Below, in pieces: positions 54,871-63,963 of a stretch of DNA of 64,000 nt (positions are counted from its first letter, which is position 1; every line of letters starts with the position of its first letter). Both the position numbers and the translations under genes were made by a program. Source of the stretch: Roseovarius sp. S88. GTDB lineage: Bacteria > Pseudomonadota > Alphaproteobacteria > Rhodobacterales > Rhodobacteraceae. The notes under the pieces are model-generated. The model was not told where the DNA came from. It saw only the letters and a list, made by a program, of their open reading frames with translations, and searched no databases. Where the stretch lies: contig NZ_CP146069.1 of NCBI RefSeq assembly GCF_037023735.1, forward strand, positions 909,501 through 973,500, in the 5' to 3' direction.

Positions 54871-55247
54871 ATCTCGACACCCATGTCGGAATAAACGGAT
54901 TTGGCCAGCTTCAGCGCATGATTGGCGCGAGGCACTCCGGCATAGATCGCCACATGCATCAAAGCCTCGCGCACATCCTCAGGGCTGGCGCCAGTATTGG
55001 CCGTGGCACGCAGATGCATGGCAAACTCGTCGTCCATGCCCTGCGCCGCCAGCAAGGCCAGTGTCAACATTGACCGCTCGCGTAGGCTGAGGTGATCACT
55101 GGCCCAAACCGTGCCCCAGGCCCCTTCGGTGATCAGCTCCTGAAAGGGCGCGTCGAAACTCGTCTTGCTGGATTCGGCGCGGTCGACATGCGCATCGCCC
55201 AGCACACTGCGGCGCATATGCATTCCAGAGCTTTTGCGGTCTGTCAT
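54867..55247 (-). CDS. pcaC: 4-carboxymuconolactone decarboxylase
   Basis: A 126-aa AhpD-like-fold decarboxylase converting gamma-carboxymuconolactone to beta-ketoadipate enol-lactone. ITEGAWGTVWASDHLSLRER, TLALLAAQG and HLRATANTGASPEDVREALMH match the family. ATG 55247 (MTDRKSS) follows AGAGGA; an upstream in-frame extension is in the divergent promoter and not family-like. First gene of the pca operon here. Confidence 0.93.
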   Translation of the reverse strand: MTDRKSSGMHMRRSVLGDAHVDRAESSKTSFDAPFQELITEGAWGTVWASDHLSLRERSMLTLALLAAQGMDDEFAMHLRATANTGASPEDVREALMHVAIYAGVPRANHALKLAKSVYSDMGVEI

Positions 55248-55372
55248 GGCAGCATCCTCTTTCCATTGACGCCAAACATGGCACAGCCTTTGGACACGGC
55301 CAATGGAGATTGACCTTTTGTATTGTGGCAAACAGCTTTTCATCGCCGTACCGGAGTTGTTATCAAGTGAGA

Positions 55373-57118
55373 ATGAAGTCGCCAAAACGCACCAGAGTGC
55401 TGATCATTCTCCTCTTCCTGCTCACAGTTGCAGGAGCCGGAGCCGGTGTCTGGCTCTATGGCTATTCCCAAGCCCTCACACAGCTCGACAAACAAGGCCG
55501 TGCCGACCTCGCCCTCGCCTCGGACCGTTTTGCCGGAGAAATGCGCCGCCATCGGGAAATTGCTGTCCTGCTGGCCGACCACCCGCTTTTGGCGAATTTG
55601 GCAGAGGGGCGTCAGCCCGGCCCGGCTGTGACACTGTTGCAGGAAACTGCGGACAGAACCGGCGCCATGGCATTGATCTACACCGATACCGAAGGACGCA
55701 TTTTGGCTAATGCCGGGGATGTCGCACTGGAACCTGCGGAAAGCGCGTACTTCAGACGTGCCATGAACGGCGCTCTTGGCACGTTCTTTGGGCGGCTTGG
55801 CCCGGACGGCCGTCGGGTCTATGCCTATGCGGCTCCGACTTTTGGCGATGATGGACGTGTCATTGGAAGCCTGATTGCGCTTGTGGATATCGCCGAGGTG
55901 GAATGGGACTGGATCGGAGGACAGCCGCCGGTCTTTTTCACCGATGCTGACGGACGTGTGTTCGTCTCCAACCGCTCCGAGCTTTTGAACTGGCGCACCA
56001 GCGATATGGCCGCTGGGTTGTTCCCTCCGGATACCGAAGGCGACATCATCCGTATGTATCGTCCATACCCGGATGTGTGGGCTCTCAATTTCGGAAGCTA
56101 CCTGCCGTCACGCGCCCTGCACCTGTCGCGCCCAAAACCTGTGATTGGCATGACCGGCCATGTGCTTGTCGATGTGGCTCCGGCCAAACGCGTGGCAAAC
56201 CTGCAGGCCGCCTTTTTTGCGGCGCTCTGCCTCGCCTTTGGTGCCGTGCTTTTGCAACTGGCCGAACGCAGGCGCACCCTGGCGCGCGACAACGCACTTT
56301 TGGAAAGCCGTGTGGCCGAACGCACCGCCGCGCTGTCACAAAGCAACACCGCCCTGCGCCATGAGGTGGTAGAACGCAAAGAAGCCGAAGCGGCCTTGAA
56401 AAAAGCACAGGCAGAATTGGTGCAGGCAGGCAAGCTTTCCGCGCTGGGTCAGATGTCAGCGGGTATCAGTCATGAGTTGAACCAGCCGCTCATGGCCATC
56501 CAGCAATTTGCCGACAATGGGGCTGCGCTCTTGCTGCGCGATAAACCGAAACAGGCGCAGGACAACATGTCCCGCATTTCGGCACTCGCCGCCCGTGCCG
56601 CGCGGATCATCAAGAACCTGCGCGCCTTTGTGCGCAACGAAAACGAACCGATGAGCAAGGTCGACCTTGTCAACGCAATCGATGCGGCTGTTGAAATGAC
56701 CCAGTCTCGTTTGACCGAAGAAGGCGCCACGCTGGATTGGCAGGCTCCGCCAACTCCAGTTTATGTGCAGGGGGGTGAGGTGCGTTTGGGGCAGGTCTTT
56801 GTCAACCTAATCAACAACGCCGCGGACGCCATGACCGGCCAGTCGGAAAAGCAAATCAAGATCCGTATCGAGGCCGGTGCGCGTCTGGCCGTGACGGTGC
56901 GGGACACCGGGCCTGGCATTACCGATCCGGACAAGATTTTTGAACCGTTCTACTCCACAAAAGAAGTCGGAAATGAGGACGGCATGGGCCTTGGCCTGTC
57001 GATTTCCTACGGTCTGGTCCAAAGCTTTGGCGGCAAGATCACAGGGGTCAATGCCCCTGATCGCGGTGCGGTATTCACCGTCGAACTTGACCCCTGGCAG
57101 GAAGAGGCTGCGGCATGA
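55373..57118 (+). CDS. DctB-like sensor histidine kinase
   Basis: A 581-aa membrane sensor: helices near residues 10-29 and 280-299 enclose a periplasmic PAS-like sensor domain, followed by a coiled coil (SRVAERTAALSQSNTALRHE) and a kinase core with H-box GISHELNQPLMAI near 362-374, N-box NLINNAADAM, and G-boxes DTGPGI and GMGLGLSIS. The layout matches DctB, sensor of C4-dicarboxylates. ATG 55373 is the best start. Its stop overlaps the partner gene by 4 bp. No TRAP transporter is next to it, so the ligand is unclear. Confidence 0.88.
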   Translation: MKSPKRTRVLIILLFLLTVAGAGAGVWLYGYSQALTQLDKQGRADLALASDRFAGEMRRHREIAVLLADHPLLANLAEGRQPGPAVTLLQETADRTGAMALIYTDTEGRILANAGDVALEPAESAYFRRAMNGALGTFFGRLGPDGRRVYAYAAPTFGDDGRVIGSLIALVDIAEVEWDWIGGQPPVFFTDADGRVFVSNRSELLNWRTSDMAAGLFPPDTEGDIIRMYRPYPDVWALNFGSYLPSRALHLSRPKPVIGMTGHVLVDVAPAKRVANLQAAFFAALCLAFGAVLLQLAERRRTLARDNALLESRVAERTAALSQSNTALRHEVVERKEAEAALKKAQAELVQAGKLSALGQMSAGISHELNQPLMAIQQFADNGAALLLRDKPKQAQDNMSRISALAARAARIIKNLRAFVRNENEPMSKVDLVNAIDAAVEMTQSRLTEEGATLDWQAPPTPVYVQGGEVRLGQVFVNLINNAADAMTGQSEKQIKIRIEAGARLAVTVRDTGPGITDPDKIFEPFYSTKEVGNEDGMGLGLSISYGLVQSFGGKITGVNAPDRGAVFTVELDPWQEEAAA

Positions 57119-58347
57119 TCCGGGATGTGCTTATCGTGGACGATGATGCTGCGGTGCGCGATGCGCTCGCGCAGACGGTCGAGTTGAACGACCTTGTCCC
57201 GCGCAAGACGGGGTCCTTTATCGAAGCCAAGGATCATATCTCGCCCGGGTTTCCCGGCGTGATCCTGTCGGACATCCGCATGCCCGGTCGTGACGGGTTT
57301 CACCTGTTACAGCATACCCAAGAGATTGACGCTGACCTGCCTGTGATCCTTCTGACAGGTGAAGGCGATATTCCCATGGCGGTACAGGCCATGGGGCAGG
57401 GGGCCTTTGATTTTCTGGAAAAACCCTGTGCGCCGGATGCGCTCTTGCAGGTGCTAACCCGCGCGCTGCAGACCCGCACGCTGGTGATGGAAAACCGCCG
57501 CCTCAAGGCGCAGCTGGAAACAGGCGATCCCGCAGCTCGCATGCTCTTTGGGACCTCTCAACAGGCCGAAGACCTGCGCGCCCATGTGCGCCGCGTGGCC
57601 GTGATGCAAACCGAGGTGCTGGTCACGGGACCACCAGGCGCCGGCGTGTCCAAGGTCGCCGAGGTTGTACATCTGATGTCCCCGGCTTCATCGGGTCCCT
57701 ACATTAAGCGCTCGGGCACGTCGCTGGATGCACCTGCCCTTGATGAAGCCCTTGAGGCCGCACGCAGCGGGAGCCTTTTCATTGACGAAATCACCGGACT
57801 GTCCCAACCCGCGCAATACGCCCTGTTGGACCGGCTTGATACGCAAACCGACACAAGGCTCATCGCTGGCACGACAGCCGATCTTGCCAATCTGGCCCAA
57901 TCAGGCCAGTTCAACGCCGAGCTCTATTACCGCCTGGATGTCGCGCCTGTGCGTATCCCGTCCCTGGCAGAACGTCCCGAAGACATCCCTGTGCTCTTTG
58001 ATCACTATGTCGCACAAGCCGCCGAGCAGGCCGGGTTGGACATACCGGAAGTGTCGCCTGAATACCGAGCCTCGCTCATGTCCCAGGACTGGCCGGGCAA
58101 TGCGCGCTCGCTGATGAGTGCCGCCATGCGTTACGTTCTGGGCATGCCAGAGGATGTGGCCGAAGCCGCCGGTCTGGGCCTGTCCGAGCAAATGGCGCGG
58201 GTTGAACGCTCGCTTCTGATTGCCGCTTTGGGGCGGCAAAATGGTCGTGCCTCAGAAGCTGCCAAAGCCTTGAAACTTCCGCGCAAAACCTTCTACGACA
58301 AACTCGCGCGCTACGGCATAAAACCCGAAGACTACCGGCGTTCGTAA
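57115..58347 (+). CDS. DctD-like response regulator with degenerate AAA+ domain
   Basis: A 410-aa NtrC-family regulator. Residues 1-120 are a receiver with VDDDAAV, phospho-Asp in LSDIRMPGRDG and EKPC. The AAA+ part (about 140-330) has Walker B as GSLFIDEI and LYYRLDV, but Walker A is GPPGAGVSK, with the Lys missing from the usual place, and the segment that should hold GAFTGA for sigma-54 contact is deleted. The C-terminal Fis-type HTH (AAKALKLPRKTFYDKLARYG) is intact. Rhodobacter NtrC also lacks GAFTGA and works with sigma-70, a precedent for this arrangement. Confidence 0.87.
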   Translation: MIRDVLIVDDDAAVRDALAQTVELNDLVPRKTGSFIEAKDHISPGFPGVILSDIRMPGRDGFHLLQHTQEIDADLPVILLTGEGDIPMAVQAMGQGAFDFLEKPCAPDALLQVLTRALQTRTLVMENRRLKAQLETGDPAARMLFGTSQQAEDLRAHVRRVAVMQTEVLVTGPPGAGVSKVAEVVHLMSPASSGPYIKRSGTSLDAPALDEALEAARSGSLFIDEITGLSQPAQYALLDRLDTQTDTRLIAGTTADLANLAQSGQFNAELYYRLDVAPVRIPSLAERPEDIPVLFDHYVAQAAEQAGLDIPEVSPEYRASLMSQDWPGNARSLMSAAMRYVLGMPEDVAEAAGLGLSEQMARVERSLLIAALGRQNGRASEAAKALKLPRKTFYDKLARYGIKPEDYRRS

Positions 58348-58351
58348 TGCC

Positions 58352-59137
58352 TTACTTTCCCCTCCAGACCGGATCACGCTTCTCGGCAAAGGCCTTGGCA
58401 CCTTCCAACTGATCCTCACTGGCATAAAGCACATCCACCGACCCGAACTGGCGCTTGGTGATCCTGTTCATCGCATCCTGAAACGTCATCGCCTCGGCCT
58501 CGCGCACAATCTCCTTGATTGCCGCGTAAACCAGCGGCGGTCCAGAGGCCAAAAGATCGGCCATCTCGCGTGCTTTGGCCATAAGATCCGCACCGGGGTG
58601 AATTTGATTGATCATCCCCCAGCGCGCCGCCTCTTCGGCATCAATCCAACGCCCGGTCAAAAGCATTTCCATCGCAATATGGTAAGGAATGCGCTTTGGC
58701 AGCTTGACCGAGGCCGCATCCGCCACTGTTCCAGACCGGATTTCCGGCAAGGCAAACTGCGCATGATCCGCCGCCAGAATGATATCCGCCGAAAGCGCCC
58801 ATTCCAGGCCACCACCACAGCAAATCCCGTTCACAGCGGCGATCACCGGCTTGTTCATCGCCCGCAGTTCTTGCAAACCGCCAAAGCCGCCAACACCGTA
58901 ATCGCCATCCACCTCATCACCATCCGCCGCCGCCTTCAGATCCCAGCCGGGGCAAAAGAATTTCTCGCCTGCGCCGGTGATAATGGCCACGCGCAGATTG
59001 GGGTCGTCTCGGAAATCACGAAACACATCCCCCATGATCCGGCTGGTTATAAGGTCAATTGCATTGGCCTTGGGGCGGTCCAGTGTGACCTCAAGCACAT
59101 GGCCCCGCGTTTCAGTTTTAACCGGGTTGTCGGTCAT
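58352..59137 (-). CDS. carnitinyl-CoA dehydratase (CaiD-like enoyl-CoA hydratase)
   Basis: A 261-aa crotonase-fold enzyme, family length for CaiD. The acyl-CoA oxyanion segment CPGWDLKAA (near 64-72), NGICCGGGLEWALSADI (near 107-123) and LPEIRSGTVADAASVKLPKR (near 132-151) are present. It interconverts crotonobetainyl-CoA and carnitinyl-CoA in related systems. ATG 59137 overlaps the CoA-ligase gene by 4 bp. Assignment as carnitine-specific rests on context with the carnitine dehydrogenase upstream. Confidence 0.85.
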   Translation of the reverse strand: MTDNPVKTETRGHVLEVTLDRPKANAIDLITSRIMGDVFRDFRDDPNLRVAIITGAGEKFFCPGWDLKAAADGDEVDGDYGVGGFGGLQELRAMNKPVIAAVNGICCGGGLEWALSADIILAADHAQFALPEIRSGTVADAASVKLPKRIPYHIAMEMLLTGRWIDAEEAARWGMINQIHPGADLMAKAREMADLLASGPPLVYAAIKEIVREAEAMTFQDAMNRITKRQFGSVDVLYASEDQLEGAKAFAEKRDPVWRGK

Positions 59138-61167
59138 GATGCCTCTCCAATTCTGATCAATGCGTCCACCGCAATGGCCTCTGTCTCCGTGCAGATCAGA
59201 GGATTGATTTCCACCTCTTCCAAACGTTCTGCATGTGCTGTCACATAGTCCTGCACGGCCAATACCGCTTGCGCAACCTTGTTCAGATCGCACCCCGCTT
59301 TGCCGCGATAGCCGTTCAGAACCGGTGCAATGCGCAGGGATTGCAAAGCGTCCACAACGTCATTCTCGGTCACCGGCAGCAAAAGCGACACCGTGTCAGA
59401 CAGAATTTCCGTGAGTGTGCCGCCCGCGCCAAGCGTCAGCACAAACCCATGCGCCGGATCGCGCAGTACGCCGACCAATAGCTCGGCCACAGCGCCTGTG
59501 GTCATCTCTTCAACGAGAAACCCGTCGCAACGCATATCTTCAGCGGCTTTTGCAACCGCCTCGGACGTGGTCAGGTTCAGCGCAACCAGGCCTGCTTCGG
59601 TTTTATGCGCAACACCTGTGCCTTTGAGCACTACGGGACACGTCAATTGATCACACGCAGCAGCCGCCTCTGCGGGTGTGTTGGCTCTGAGTGCACTTGG
59701 AGTGGCAAGACCATGTGATGCCAACGCTGTTTTGGCCTGCGATTCCGAAAGCACATCCGGATTGACCGGTGCACCGGGCCTCAAGACCGGCAATGACTCT
59801 GGTGCCTCTGACCCACTGGCCGCCTCAATGGCGCTTAATGCATCATCGAGCCCGTGCATCGGAATCATCCCGGCCGCAATTGCGCGTCTGGCCACATCCT
59901 CTGACATGGCCTCTGGCAGGGTGGCCACCAATGCCAAGGGTTTCTGACTGCGCTGCATGACAATCGCACCAGCCTCGATCACACAGTCCCACGCGCTTGG
60001 ATCACACAAATCCGCGCGCGGGAAATCGACAATGATACAGCCGATATCGGCCTCGCCTTCGAGCATTGCGGCAAAAACTTCCGCCATTCGTGGCGCATCG
60101 TTCCAGATAAACGTGTGGTAATCCAGTGGGTTGGACAGCGCGACCATAGGTCCTAACGTCTCTCGCAAACTTTTGAGCTGTGTCGCTGAGAGCGCGGGAA
60201 AGCACACGCCCCGGCCTTCCGCGCTGTCGGCCATCAGGCTGGCTTCCCCGCCCGAACAGGACATCGAGGCCAATCTGTTTGACCCCAGCGGCCCGGCAAA
60301 ATGCAAGAGCTTCAAGCTTTCCAGAAAAGCGGGCAAGCTTTCCACCTGTGCAATGCCGAGACGTTTGAGCAGCGCGCGTGCGCCCGCATCGCTGCCAGCC
60401 AGAGAGGCCGTATGCGATACCGCTGCTGCCTGGGCTTGCTCTGACTTGCCTGCCTTGAGGGCCACGATACGTTTGCCAAGCCTTCGCGCCTCAGAGGCTA
60501 GGGCCTCAAATGCCGTCAGATCGCCAATACCTTCGATATGTAGACCCAGCGTGGTCACCCGAGAGTCGCGCAACAAGGCCAACCCGATCTCTGACAACCC
60601 GGTCTGCGCCTGATTGCCCGCCGTGGCCACATAGGCCAGCGGCAGACCACGCGCCTGCATGGTCACGTTGATCGCCATGTTCGAGCTTTGCATCACGATG
60701 GCCACGCCGCTCTCGACAGACCTGCCGCCATGCTGGTCTGGCCACAGCAGTGCACCGTCCAGGTAATTGATGAACCCATAACAATTTGGACCAAGAATCG
60801 GCATCGCTCCGGCGGCGTCCAGCAACGCCGCCTGCAAGTCCGCGCCATCGCCCATCTCTGCCTGCGCCTCGCGAAAACCAGAGGCAAAGCACACAGCCCC
60901 GCCTGCGCCCATCTCGCGCAAGCTCCGCACCATATTGATGGTCAGATTGCGATTGACCCCGATGAACACAGCATCCGGCACACCGGGCAGGGCGGACAGA
61001 TCACAATAGGTTGCCACATCCGCCACTGCCTTTTTCTTGGGATGTACAGGCCACAAGTCACCGCGAAATCCCATCTTGAGGCATTGTTCGACAACGCTGG
61101 TGCACCATGCCCCGCCGCCGATGACCGCAATGGATTTGGGTTGAAAGAGGCGTTTGAGATCACGCAC
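59134..61167 (-). CDS. acyl-CoA synthetase (NDP-forming), acetate--CoA ligase family
   Basis: A 677-aa fused alpha-beta NDP-forming acyl-CoA synthetase. Residues about 1-130 have a CoA-binding Rossmann fold (SIAVIGGGAW), about 140-290 a ligase-CoA domain with the phospho-His region (AVSHTASLAGSD near 244-255), and about 470-677 an ATP-grasp domain with VVLKGTGVAHKTEAG near 520-534 and FVLTLGAGGTLTEIL. In this set it most likely activates a betaine such as gamma-butyrobetaine or carnitine to a CoA ester. Coupled to the dehydratase. Confidence 0.85.
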   Translation of the reverse strand: MRDLKRLFQPKSIAVIGGGAWCTSVVEQCLKMGFRGDLWPVHPKKKAVADVATYCDLSALPGVPDAVFIGVNRNLTINMVRSLREMGAGGAVCFASGFREAQAEMGDGADLQAALLDAAGAMPILGPNCYGFINYLDGALLWPDQHGGRSVESGVAIVMQSSNMAINVTMQARGLPLAYVATAGNQAQTGLSEIGLALLRDSRVTTLGLHIEGIGDLTAFEALASEARRLGKRIVALKAGKSEQAQAAAVSHTASLAGSDAGARALLKRLGIAQVESLPAFLESLKLLHFAGPLGSNRLASMSCSGGEASLMADSAEGRGVCFPALSATQLKSLRETLGPMVALSNPLDYHTFIWNDAPRMAEVFAAMLEGEADIGCIIVDFPRADLCDPSAWDCVIEAGAIVMQRSQKPLALVATLPEAMSEDVARRAIAAGMIPMHGLDDALSAIEAASGSEAPESLPVLRPGAPVNPDVLSESQAKTALASHGLATPSALRANTPAEAAAACDQLTCPVVLKGTGVAHKTEAGLVALNLTTSEAVAKAAEDMRCDGFLVEEMTTGAVAELLVGVLRDPAHGFVLTLGAGGTLTEILSDTVSLLLPVTENDVVDALQSLRIAPVLNGYRGKAGCDLNKVAQAVLAVQDYVTAHAERLEEVEINPLICTETEAIAVDALIRIGEAS

Positions 61168-61196
61168 GGCCCATCCCTTTCACCAAAGAGTATTTT

Positions 61197-61230
61197 GCCT
61201 CCGGCAGGGATATTTGGGGCAAAAAGAAAG
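61197..61230 (+). repeat. dispersed intergenic repeat, copy 3
   Basis: GCCTCCGGCAGGGATATTTG then GGGCAAAAAGAAAG. Matches the inverted copy at 61345-61379 and the copies at 2089 and 19943. Begins about 30 bp upstream of the CoA-synthetase start. Confidence 0.55.
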
Positions 61231-61318
61231 GCTTTCTTAACCAGTGCGGGGCAGTTTGAAGGGACGGTACAGGCGGGGACGCCGATGACCGTGCAAAGAG
61301 AAAGGTGACACCTTTTTC

Positions 61319-61356
61319 AAGGAAGGTGGGTCTCGACGCACCTTCCTTTCTTTTTG
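61319..61356 (+). terminator. hairpin with T-rich tail inside the carnitine gene set
   Basis: AAGGAAGGTG (61319-61328) pairs with CACCTTCCTT (61339-61348) and is followed by TCTTTTTG on the plus strand. Both flanking genes are on the minus strand, where the tail is A-rich rather than T-rich, so it is at best a weak terminator for them. It may separate the acyl-CoA dehydrogenase part from the CoA-synthetase part. Confidence 0.45.
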
Positions 61357-61379
61357 CTGCAAATATCCTCGCCGAAGGC
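61345..61379 (-). repeat. dispersed intergenic repeat, copy 4
   Basis: On the minus strand GCCTTCGGCGAGGATATTTG then CAGCAAAAAGAAAGG, near-identical to 61197-61230 in opposite orientation about 115 bp away. Confidence 0.55.
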
Positions 61380-61389
61380 ATCAAAACTT

Positions 61390-62550
61390 TTACGCCCCCA
61401 ATGGTCGCAAAAGCTCACGGCTGATGATGTGTCGCTGGATCTCGGACGTGCCGTCCCAAATACGCTCCACCCGCGCATCGCGCCAGAACCGTTCAATCGG
61501 GAAGTCATCCATCAGCCCCATGCCGCCAAAGATTTGCAACGTCGCATCCGTCACCCGCGCGAGCATCTCGGAGGCATAGACTTTGGCCGAGGCAATCTCG
61601 CGGTTCGCGGGAAGGCCCTGATCCAGACGCCATGCTGAAGCGAGGGTTAGCCAGTCCGCTGCGTCGATTTCGGTGATCATGTCGGCAATCTGAAAGCTTA
61701 CACCTTGAAATTTGCCGATCTGTTGGCCGAATTGCCGACGCTCGGCGGCATAATCGAGCGCATAGTCAAACACGCGCCGCGCCCGTCCAACGCTCATGGT
61801 AGCCACAGTAATGCGCGTGGCGTAGAGCCATTCGTTCATCACCGCAAAGCCGCCATCGACCTCACCCAGCACCTGCGCATCAGGCAGCCGACAATCGTCA
61901 AATTCCAGGATCATGTTCTTGTAGCCCCGGTGGCTGACGGACTTGTAGCCATCGCGAATGGTGAACCCCGGCGTGCCGCGATCCACCAGAAAGGCCGTGA
62001 TCCGTTTCTTGGGGCCTTTGGGCGTGTCGTCCTCACCCGTCGCGATAAAGACGATGATGAAATCGGCATGATCCGCCCCCGAGATGAAATGCTTCGTGCC
62101 ATTGACAACCCAATCGCCGCCATCACGCCGCGCTGTACATTTCATCCCCCGGACATCTGATCCCGCATCCGGCTCGGTCATCGCCAGCGCATCCATCCGC
62201 TCGCCGCGCACGGCAGGCAGCAGATACCGCTCCACCTGCTCCCCCTCACAGGCCATCAGGATATTCTGCGGTCGGCCAAAGAAATGCGTCAGCGCCATGG
62301 AGCCCCGCCCCAATTCGCGCTCGACCAGCGCAAAATCCACATGGCCAAGACCCGCGCCGCCTACACTTTCGGGGAAGTTACAGGCGTAAAACCCAAGCTC
62401 CATGCATTTGCGCTTGATCTCTTCGCCGATCTCCCGCGGCACATCTCCGGTCCGTTCCACGACCTCTTCATGCGGATAAATCTCGTTCTCGACAAAGCTG
62501 CGCACGGTCGAGACGATCATCTCCTGTTCTTCGGTCAGTCCAAAATGCAT
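61390..62550 (-). CDS. acyl-CoA dehydrogenase (crotonobetainyl-/gamma-butyrobetainyl-CoA type)
   Basis: A 386-aa FAD-dependent acyl-CoA dehydrogenase of family length. Seen: FAD-binding LAMTEPDAGSDVRGM near 124-138, FGRPQNILMACEGEQVERYLLP, HRGYKNMILEFDDCRL, and the C-terminal QIFGGMGLMDDFPIERFWRDARVERIWDGTSE segment (quoted in part) with the catalytic Glu region. In a carnitine gene set it may oxidise gamma-butyrobetainyl-CoA to crotonobetainyl-CoA. It starts 3 bp after the dehydrogenase-thioesterase gene. Confidence 0.86.
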   Translation of the reverse strand: MHFGLTEEQEMIVSTVRSFVENEIYPHEEVVERTGDVPREIGEEIKRKCMELGFYACNFPESVGGAGLGHVDFALVERELGRGSMALTHFFGRPQNILMACEGEQVERYLLPAVRGERMDALAMTEPDAGSDVRGMKCTARRDGGDWVVNGTKHFISGADHADFIIVFIATGEDDTPKGPKKRITAFLVDRGTPGFTIRDGYKSVSHRGYKNMILEFDDCRLPDAQVLGEVDGGFAVMNEWLYATRITVATMSVGRARRVFDYALDYAAERRQFGQQIGKFQGVSFQIADMITEIDAADWLTLASAWRLDQGLPANREIASAKVYASEMLARVTDATLQIFGGMGLMDDFPIERFWRDARVERIWDGTSEIQRHIISRELLRPLGA

Positions 62551-62553
62551 CTC

Positions 62554-63963
62554 TCACTCCTTCGCGTGCAGGGTCGCCAGTGTCTCGACGCGTGCCACCA
62601 CATCCGCAGGCGGCTCGCAGGTCCGCCGCGTCTCAAGGCTCACATGCAGCATCAGTTGGTCACAGGTCGCCATGACTTCACCATCGCTGGCGCGCTTCAT
62701 TTCGTGAAAACAGCGCAGCTTCTTGCCACGCCCCTCGGTCACGGCGGTATGCACGACCACGCGCTCTCCGGCATGTGTTTCGGCCAGATACTTCACCGTC
62801 GTCTCCACCGTGAAATAGCTCAGCCCTTGATCGGTAATATAGGCTTCATCCGCCCCCACAGCGGCCATCACCGCCTCAGCCGCATCGCTAAAAATCTGCC
62901 CATAGCGGCCTTCATTCATATGCCCGTTGATATCGGTCCAGTCGATCGGCACGACCCGGTCCTGCGTGACCATTGGCGCGGCATCTGAGGGCACCTCGCG
63001 CAACACATCATCATGCGCCCGCGCCACAGCACCCGCACCCCAGTTGGCGCGCTTCATTGACCGGATGATGCCGATCAGATTGTCATCCCGAATGGTTTCC
63101 AACGCGCGGGGTCCAAGCCCTCCGGCCTGTGTGTCACACTGATCTCCAACCTTGTTCACGAAGTCATCCGTCAGCTCCGGCACATCCATCAGCTTGGTCC
63201 AGGGCCATTTCAGGCAAGGTCCGAACATCGCCAGCATGGCACGCATACCACCTTCGCCCCCGGCCAGATGGAAGGTCTGCATCGTGCCCATCTGCGCCCA
63301 GCGCAGACCTGGGCCATAGGCAATCGCCGCATCAATCTCGGCCGCTGTGGCCACATCGTCATGCAAAAGCCAAAGCGCCTCGCGCCAGAGTGCCTCTTGC
63401 AACCGGTCCGACAGGAACCCTTCGATCTCGACCCGGCAATGCAACGGGTACATCCCCAACCCGCTATAAATCTTCTTTGCCGTCTCGATATGCGCGGCGT
63501 CTGTCTGTTTGCCTGCCACAAGTTCGACCAAAGGCAAGAGGTACACAGGGTTAAAAGGATGTGCCACGATCAGCCGACCGGGGTGCGCCATCTCGGCTTG
63601 CAGGTCACTGGGCATAATGCCTGAGGTGGATGAGGCGATGATCCCGTCGGTGTTCACCGCCTCAATCTGGGCATAAACCTTGCGCTTGATATCGACCCGC
63701 TCCGGCACCGCCTCGACGATCAAAGCAGCCCCTTCAGCGGCTTCTTCCAGTGTGGCGCACAAGGTCACGTTACCCTCTTCAGGCAGCGCCACGTCCACCA
63801 CCATCGGCATTGCCCGACGCGCGTTGGTCATTACCTCACTGATCTTTCGCTCGGCCTCAGGATCGGGGTCAAACACCCGCACGTCCCATCCGTTTAACGC
63901 AAACCGCGCGGCCCAGCCTCCGCCAATCACGCCGCCGCCTACGATACAGGCACTCTTTGTCAT
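62554..63963 (-). CDS. L-carnitine dehydrogenase fused to a thioesterase domain
   Basis: A 469-aa fusion. Residues about 1-310 are a 3-hydroxyacyl-CoA-dehydrogenase-type fold with NAD motif VGGGVIGGGWAARFA (8-22), ASSTSGIMPSDLQ and AHPFNPVYLLPLVELV near 135-150, matching carnitine 3-dehydrogenase, which oxidises carnitine to 3-dehydrocarnitine. Residues about 335-460 are a 4-hydroxybenzoyl-CoA-type hotdog thioesterase (IDWTDINGHMNEGRYGQIF, with the catalytic Asp), which could hydrolyse betainyl-CoA. GAGGA lies 10 bases upstream of ATG 63963. It is the first gene here; the expected dehydrocarnitine-cleavage enzyme (BKACE family) would lie beyond the window. Confidence 0.88.
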   Translation of the reverse strand: MTKSACIVGGGVIGGGWAARFALNGWDVRVFDPDPEAERKISEVMTNARRAMPMVVDVALPEEGNVTLCATLEEAAEGAALIVEAVPERVDIKRKVYAQIEAVNTDGIIASSTSGIMPSDLQAEMAHPGRLIVAHPFNPVYLLPLVELVAGKQTDAAHIETAKKIYSGLGMYPLHCRVEIEGFLSDRLQEALWREALWLLHDDVATAAEIDAAIAYGPGLRWAQMGTMQTFHLAGGEGGMRAMLAMFGPCLKWPWTKLMDVPELTDDFVNKVGDQCDTQAGGLGPRALETIRDDNLIGIIRSMKRANWGAGAVARAHDDVLREVPSDAAPMVTQDRVVPIDWTDINGHMNEGRYGQIFSDAAEAVMAAVGADEAYITDQGLSYFTVETTVKYLAETHAGERVVVHTAVTEGRGKKLRCFHEMKRASDGEVMATCDQLMLHVSLETRRTCEPPADVVARVETLATLHAKE

